Shown one piece after another: positions 58,473 to 64,000 of a stretch of 64,000 nt of DNA. The position numbers were made by a program, and so were the translations under genes. The DNA is from Antedon mediterranea (taxonomy: Eukaryota > Echinodermata > Crinoidea > Comatulida > Antedonidae). The stretch covers positions 38,622,501-38,686,500 of the forward strand of contig NC_092672.1 of the NCBI RefSeq assembly GCF_964355755.1, read 5' to 3'. Numbering within the stretch: the stretch's first letter is position 1; each line of letters opens with the position of its first letter. The notes beneath the pieces were generated by a model. It made no database searches. It saw only the letters and a program-made list of their open reading frames with translations, and was not told the DNA's origin.

Positions 58473-58620
58473 AAGTAGTTAATTTGAGATCTCGTGATCT
58501 GCTGGTGATGTTTGTTCTCTCTTCCTCCTCCTCTCTCTCGTCGATCATCCATCGACTCGATCGCCGCGCGACGAAATTTCCAAAAAACAAGAATCACAAT
58601 AAATAGCGCTCTCTATAATT
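58473..58620. promoter_or_regulatory. SPNS1 5' UTR and probable promoter
   Basis: A CpG-containing stretch (58545-58575) lies directly upstream of the SPNS1 start codon. A purine/pyrimidine-biased tract (ctctcttcctcctcctctctc) at 58514-58535 suits a TATA-less housekeeping promoter. Confidence 0.4.
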
Positions 58621-58937
58621 GTTGTATGTATACATGCCATGCAACTTTGTTTTTTTTTTTTAATGGTCCACTTGTTTAGGCCTGACATATACAACCCTCA
58701 GAATATCTCTATTTCAAAATAAATTAAAAAAAAAAAATTATTTTCCATTAAAAAAAAAAATCCGTAGAGGTTCAAACCCGGCCAATCTAGAGCTGAGAGC
58801 TCACAAACCTGAGCATTGCCCGTTCCACCACAAAGTAGTACATGACTGAACACCTGATAATAGTCTATTTATACGTGTATACTATTACATAATTCACCAT
58901 TACGTCATAAATATCATATTAACCTTGTTAAAACCAA

Positions 58938-59170
58938 AATGACCAGTTAGCTCAGGGTTCGACCAGCGTGGGTTCGAGTCCCACTCTGATCGGTGGAATA
59001 GAGTTAAGGCTATGCGAGCCACTGTGTTTGGGGTTCACAGATCATACGTCCCCCTTTCCACCACACACCATGAGGCGACAACATCAATGCATCTGGTGAT
59101 GTGCTGGAAACGACCCCAAAAGGCTGTGGCAGGGCCTTAGTGCTGAGGCAGGGAGGGCACATTTAACATC
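58938..59170 (+). mobile_element. tRNA-derived SINE
   Basis: The tRNA-like head has an A-box-like 'agttagctcaggg' and a perfect pol III B-box GGTTCGAGTCC near 58971-58981. A unique body with 'gaggcgacaacatcaatgc' and 'ctgaggcagggagggcac' follows, with a T-rich end near 59170. The spacing lacks a full cloverleaf, so this is not a working tRNA. Confidence 0.75.
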
Positions 59171-60029
59171 TTTTTTTTTATTTAGTTTTTTTTTCAACCT
59201 GTATTCGATCTCGTAAATTGTATGTTTGCCGCCCTCAATTTTAAAAGAAATTGAATTTATATTTTATCGCAGGTGTTCGAAACGGTTTGGTATGCAGTGG
59301 GAAATATGGTAATGTTAGTCATTCGCGGTCAACACGCCACACTGATAAAAATTTTGATTGTGTTAATCAATGTTGCAACATTGGTAGCGAAATGTCCAAT
59401 TCATGCCTATTGTATTGTAATAATATATATTATGAATAAACGTTTATGGTAGTATGGTCCCAGAATAAACATGTTTTAAACAGATACCGTAGTTTGTCTC
59501 CGATGGTTTTTGTCACGGGGTTAATTGCGACGTGTAATAAGATCAAATATAGAACATTGCAAAAATTTCTTGACCAATTTCGAAGCTTAGACTAATTCCA
59601 CCGCCGGGCTAGGCCTTTAGGCATATACGAAGTCGAGTTTTTGAAGTAAAACAACCCACATAAAATGTTGAAGTCGCATCTGGATGTTGAAATTTTAACA
59701 TTATCATAATTATCATAGGTGATTATGTATAGTAATAAATATAAGTATAAGTGAAATTCTGGACTCTATTTTCAATATTAGTTCTGCGCCAACCATGTAG
59801 GGCTAGTACTGAAGACTTAATATTTAATTTCATATTTCAATGAATAATAGGTGCACTTTCCGGGGACACTAAATAAGTATTTATCTTAGACAAACACAAG
59901 TTATTAAAATCACTGATATAGCTTGAAACTAATTTTTCTTTGCATTACGGATGGAGTAACCGATTATTGAACATTATAAAAATATGAAATATTTTTGAAT
60001 CCAGAATCTTTTTTGTTATGTGGCTATTT

Positions 60030-60690
60030 CGCTGTGCTCCCACCACTGGCGCCAAATTGGATCCACTGGAGCACAGTGTATTAACATACGAAAATATGTT
60101 GAAACTTAATTGGGTCCACTGGAGCATAGTGTATTAACATACGAAAAGATATTAAAATTCAGTGACTTATTTCTATTTTATTGAGAGATTGAAACTTAAG
60201 TGACTTTATTTCTATTTTATATCACTGGCTCCAAATTGGGTCGATTGGAGCACAGTATTAACATACGAAAATATATTAAAATTAAGTGACTTTATTTCTA
60301 TATAACTGTGCTCCACTGGCGCCAATGGTCTTGAGCACAGTGTATTAACAAACAAAAAGATTGAAACTTAAATGACTTTATTTCTATTTTATATCACTGT
60401 GTTCCCCAGGTGCCAAATTGTGTCCACTTCATTAGCACATACGAAAAGATATTAAAATTTAGTGACTTTATTTCCATTTCATATCACACTGTGCTCCACT
60501 GGCACCAAATTGGGTCCACTTGAGCACAGTGTATTAACATATGAAACGATATAAAAAATAGTGACTTATTTCTATTTTATAAACTGTGCTACCCTGGTGC
60601 TAAATTGGGTCCACTTCTAGTGACTTATTTCTATTTTATAAACTGTGCTACCCTGGTGCTAAATTGGGCCCACTTGAGCAGTTACGGTAC
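60030..60690. repeat. Degenerate satellite-like field
   Basis: Seven or eight diverged units of about 70-110 bases. They contain 'ctgtgctccactggcgcc', 'aaattgggtccactggagc', 'acagtgtattaacatacg' and 'gtgacttatttctatttta'. Each has internal complementarity (gagcacagt against actgtgctc). Confidence 0.7.
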
Positions 60691-61539
60691 CGTAGTATAC
60701 TATTTCTATTATTGAAGTTAATAAAGGAAATGGCGCTCCGTAGAAAAAAAGTAGAGAATGCTCCAGTCAGCGAAATATATATTTTTTTTAATTGAAAGAA
60801 AATTATAATAACAATTTAAAAGACATACCAGACTAAAACTTTTGTTTAGGGCTGCCTTGTTATTATGCAGTATTTTAATACCCTTAGTAGCCCCGGTGAC
60901 AATTGTAGTATATAGATATAGTGTATAGATTTGATTGAGCCATAATAATGCATTTATAATTCAATTGAAAAAGGAATACGAATACGAATAGTGTGCGACT
61001 AATGTACACGGCTAAGAAGTACAAAATGTAGAGCATTGCATTCTAATAATCAATTTATAATTTGTGCGCGTACGTGTGTGTTTTACCCGATTTTTGTGGA
61101 AAATATTTTTTTGATTTGATCAGTTCAAAAGTAGAAAGATATAGAGACCTTGTAAAAAGGTGGAGTGAAAAAAAAAATTTAAAATAAAAATGGTATATCA
61201 AATGAGTATAGGTAATTTTTGTTTTTATTCAACTTCAGATGTTTATTGTCGCGCTTAGTAAATGTTTTAAAATGTTCTGCTGGGAAGTCCTCACCATGTT
61301 TGGACTACCTATCTACTAAAAAAAAAGCCTACTTGCTTTTAGCAGAATTTGACTGTTGTATTTTTCCATTTTAAGAGAAATTCATGTGTTTACGTCGTGA
61401 TTTCTGTTACATATTTATTTATGTAAATTTTAACTAAATATTATATCTGATATCCATGCCTAGTGTAGTGTTAGCTGAGGTTTAAAATGATTACAGTATT
61501 TCCAAAAACTAATTAATGAACGAGGATGGGCAATCCCTG

Positions 61540-61830
61540 TCAAATCGCGCATGCGCTGTACACTTCATGTTTTTGTGAGGATTTTGTTGGCATTTTTCGA
61601 TGGGTGTGGGGTTGAAAATCAAGCATTATTGTTCTATATTCTTATATTTAAGATGAACTAGTGTAAAGGTTAGTTGTTGTAAGTGTAAATTGAATACATT
61701 ATGTTATTTTAAGCGTTATTGAATGTTGAAAATTCCGGGAGGCGACCAGCGTTTACGACCACTTCCGTTTGGTCGATCCTCGTCGGCTGACGCGAAGAGA
61801 TCGTGTGTTGTGAGTGAGTATTGTGCAGAA
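61540..61830 (+). promoter_or_regulatory. Candidate promoter and non-coding first exon
   Basis: A perfect NRF1-type palindrome (cgcGCATGCGCtg) lies at about 61547-61556. An ETS-type ACTTCCG follows at about 61761-61767, in a locally CpG-rich stretch. A GTGAGT donor follows at about 61812. This combination is common in TATA-less animal promoters (general knowledge). It could start a plus-strand gene whose coding exons lie right of the window. I see no coding exon here. Confidence 0.35.
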
Positions 61831-64000
61831 ACCAACCTGTTTTTCTTTATCATCTGGTCTTGGTTGGGCCTACACGAGTTGGTTTCAATTTAAAATTAAA
61901 ATGAAATGTTGTATTTGCAGCATGTGTGATTTAACGTGCAATATATGTTGAATACATTTATTGAAATAACAGAAATTGCTCTTTTTTTCCAAAGTTTTTT
62001 ATGGAATGTATTGCAGGGAATTGTTTGTTAAAATAATGAATAATTGAAATCAAAACAATAAAACAAAAATCCATTTCAGTACGTGCTCAGTATATTTCAT
62101 ATTATATTGTTGGCGGTAGTTGGGTTTTTATTTGTAGAGTACAATTTATGGATTTGTAATGAACTACAGTTAATTATTTATTTAATCTATAATAAATTAA
62201 AACCAACACCATCGGCCCATCCATGCAGTTATTATTGTCATTATTTGATGATGATGAATGATTCAAGAATTCAATTCAATAATAAATTTTATTAGTAGGG
62301 CCTGGAGCCTCTGTTATATATTTAATTATATACTGTATTTTTATTCTATTCTTTTTTTTTTGTGATATGGAATACTGATTTTCAAAAACCATCTTGGCGA
62401 GATGACAAACTATATAACCCATAGCATTTTGCATGAGATTTTTGGGGGTTGTTCAGTAATTTAGTAAAGACAACTTTTGGATTTCCAGGGGTTGTACAAG
62501 ACAACTTTTGGATTTCCAGGGGTTGTACAAGACAACTTTTGGATTTCCAGGGGTTGTACAAGACAACTTTTGGATTTCCAGGGGTTGTGTACAAGACAAC
62601 TTTTGGATTTCCAGGGGTTGTACAAGACAATTTTTTACTGGGAAAATGTTCTTAAAGGATCCATATCACCCTATGAATTTAAAAAATAATAATTTGTGAC
62701 CTAAAGAAATTGAAAACAAAAATATGAAATCTGGCTCCTTGCCAAAAAAAGTTACTTGTTAAAGTATTTATAGTATTTAACACTATATAATGCAGATTTT
62801 GATTTTGATGATTTTTAGATCTGACCCTTGAATCTTTTAGGAAATCATATGAAACATGCTATGGTGGGGGTAACCATGACAATTGTGTATTTGGCTTGAT
62901 TTAATCACTTTTTATTTATTGACCATATTTATGTGAGAAAGAGACAATTTAAAGTGAAACTTAAGTGAACAAACGATACCCAAAAATGAATTACTTTTCT
63001 TATTTTTAATTTATTTAACATGCCAACGATGGCACTCACAAAACAAAAACCATTTTTAATGTCTTCTGGAGTTTCAGACCAACCAAATTTTGGAAATACT
63101 GAAACCTTTCTTCACTATGACAGCTTCCTAGTATACTACACTAGTAAAGAGCTATCAAAAAGAGCTTATCATAATAATAGTTTATTGGTTGTGTACTTTT
63201 GTATTTTTACATTACTAAACAAAAAGATAGTCACAGTCACACAGCACATTTGAAATACTGGAAAATCACATAGAATTGAATGGTATAGTGTTATATAGCT
63301 TTACTTGCAAGTTAGGAGTCCTTCTATAAATACACTAATATAATATGATGTTCCAATGGAGTTCAATATTATACCAGCACTTGCATTATATGGAATACTA
63401 TTGATGACTCATCAAGCTAGACCTACAGTAGTTTAGGGTACAATACATTGTTTAGGACAAGGCTACACATTTCTCAATCAAAAGCATTTAGTCTGTTGTT
63501 CTAATAGTCATGTTGCTGGTCCCTTCATTTTAAACAATTAGGAGACTGCAAGATGTAGATGTACTTGTTTTATAACCTGTACAGTAGACAGTAGTATTCA
63601 ATTCACTTTTATTTCAGAACAAAGTCCATATCATAACAAATAACAATATTCAATAAATAGATAAAAAAAAAAAATCTATACCACATGTCGAACAAATTAA
63701 GGTAATATTTGGCAGCTTTTCATAATTAATTTCTCTGTAAGTACAGTAGTGTAATTAATGTGACAAGATACAGTATAGGCACTGGGGAACCTCCTTTCAC
63801 ATTGATTTTTTTTATTTATTGTTATTCACACTCACAGTTGGTATGCAGATTTTTAACAACATTGGTGATTGTTTTTCTATCTATTTTCAGTCTTTATTAC
63901 CATGAAATTACTGTAATACAGTTAGTTACCCGTAGAATTTTAATTGTTTACTGTTGAAATATGTGTAAATATTGTCAAACTGTGTTCCAAGTAATGTTAC
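61831..64000. other. Right-hand stretch, no gene recognised
   Basis: AT-rich sequence with one minisatellite (62460-62635). Short open frames show no domain. If the candidate promoter at 61540-61830 is real, this would be its first intron. Confidence 0.4.
62460..62635. repeat. 31-bp minisatellite, about 5.5 copies
   Basis: The unit is 'gacaacttttggatttccag' plus 'gggttgtacaa'. One unit has a 2-base insertion (gggttgtgtacaa). Open frames on both strands follow the repeat and are not genes. Confidence 0.95.

Larger units (their letters stand above)
58621..61500. other. Intergenic stretch with SINE and degenerate satellite
   Basis: No gene is recognised. Contents are a possible second tRNA-like fragment with a GGGTTTGAACC B-box on the minus strand near 58768-58782, the SINE at 58938-59170 and a degenerate repeat field at 60030-60690. 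The rest is AT-rich. Confidence 0.5.

Noticed and set aside
58768-58985. Functional tRNA genes from good B-box sequences
   Set aside because: No acceptor-stem pairing or complete cloverleaf could be drawn; the layout is that of SINE heads.
62382-62699. Open frames with repeated TTFGFPGVVQ-type units
   Set aside because: They are translations of the 31-bp minisatellite, open on both strands.

Overview
The window is nuclear DNA of an animal, most likely an echinoderm. It is AT-rich, its genes are cut into many short exons with GT/AG introns, and it holds Penelope-like, LINE, SINE, hAT-like and Harbinger-like repeats. GGCCTAGGCC-type words recur (dense at 58000-58085), a compositional habit I associate with echinoderm genomes; the assignment to echinoderms is inference. 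Nothing prokaryotic is present: no operons, ribosome binding sites or CRISPR.

Six protein genes can be rebuilt exon by exon. (1) 2558-9510, minus: phosphorylase kinase gamma catalytic subunit, 10 coding exons, about 415 aa. (2) 16222-19472, minus: a secreted protein with a signal peptide, a PAN/apple-like segment and three Link (hyaluronan-binding-type) modules, carrying an apparent one-base frameshift in the last module. (3) 22248-33832, minus: DHX37/Dhr1, a DEAH RNA helicase of 18S rRNA processing, 29 exons, about 1164 aa. (4) 35085-38309, plus: a single-exon 1074-aa protein with the C-terminal Tantalus-like domain of PRR14/PRR14L, divergent from DHX37. (5) 40637-50886, plus: TBCCD1, 17 exons, about 555 aa. 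(6) 53085-58472, minus: SPNS1/Spinster, a lysosomal MFS transporter, 11 exons, about 543 aa. These look like unrelated housekeeping genes that happen to be neighbours.

Between and inside the genes the DNA is rich in repeats. A 5.1-kb block (10313-15422) contains a 1.76-kb foldback element, and next to it a Harbinger-like element (TTA target duplication) that holds both a hAT-like element (8-bp target duplication) and a small MITE. Two Penelope-like insertions lie at 19014-19213 and 29683-31523. About 14 copies of a short MITE are scattered throughout, and those checked carry perfect CC(A/T)6GG (CArG) boxes. At least eight minisatellites lie in introns.

The most unusual pattern is that several minisatellites are built from, or end at, splice junctions. 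In the phosphorylase kinase gene the unit is the end of the HRDLK-coding exon plus its 5' splice site, present 37 times at an exact 68-bp spacing. In TBCCD1 the end of exon 2 plus its 5' splice site is present 7 times at an exact 66-bp spacing. A weaker triplication of the same kind follows a DHX37 exon, and further arrays stop within tens of bases of other exons in three genes. I regard this repeated amplification of exon ends and splice donors as the main candidate for something not previously described.
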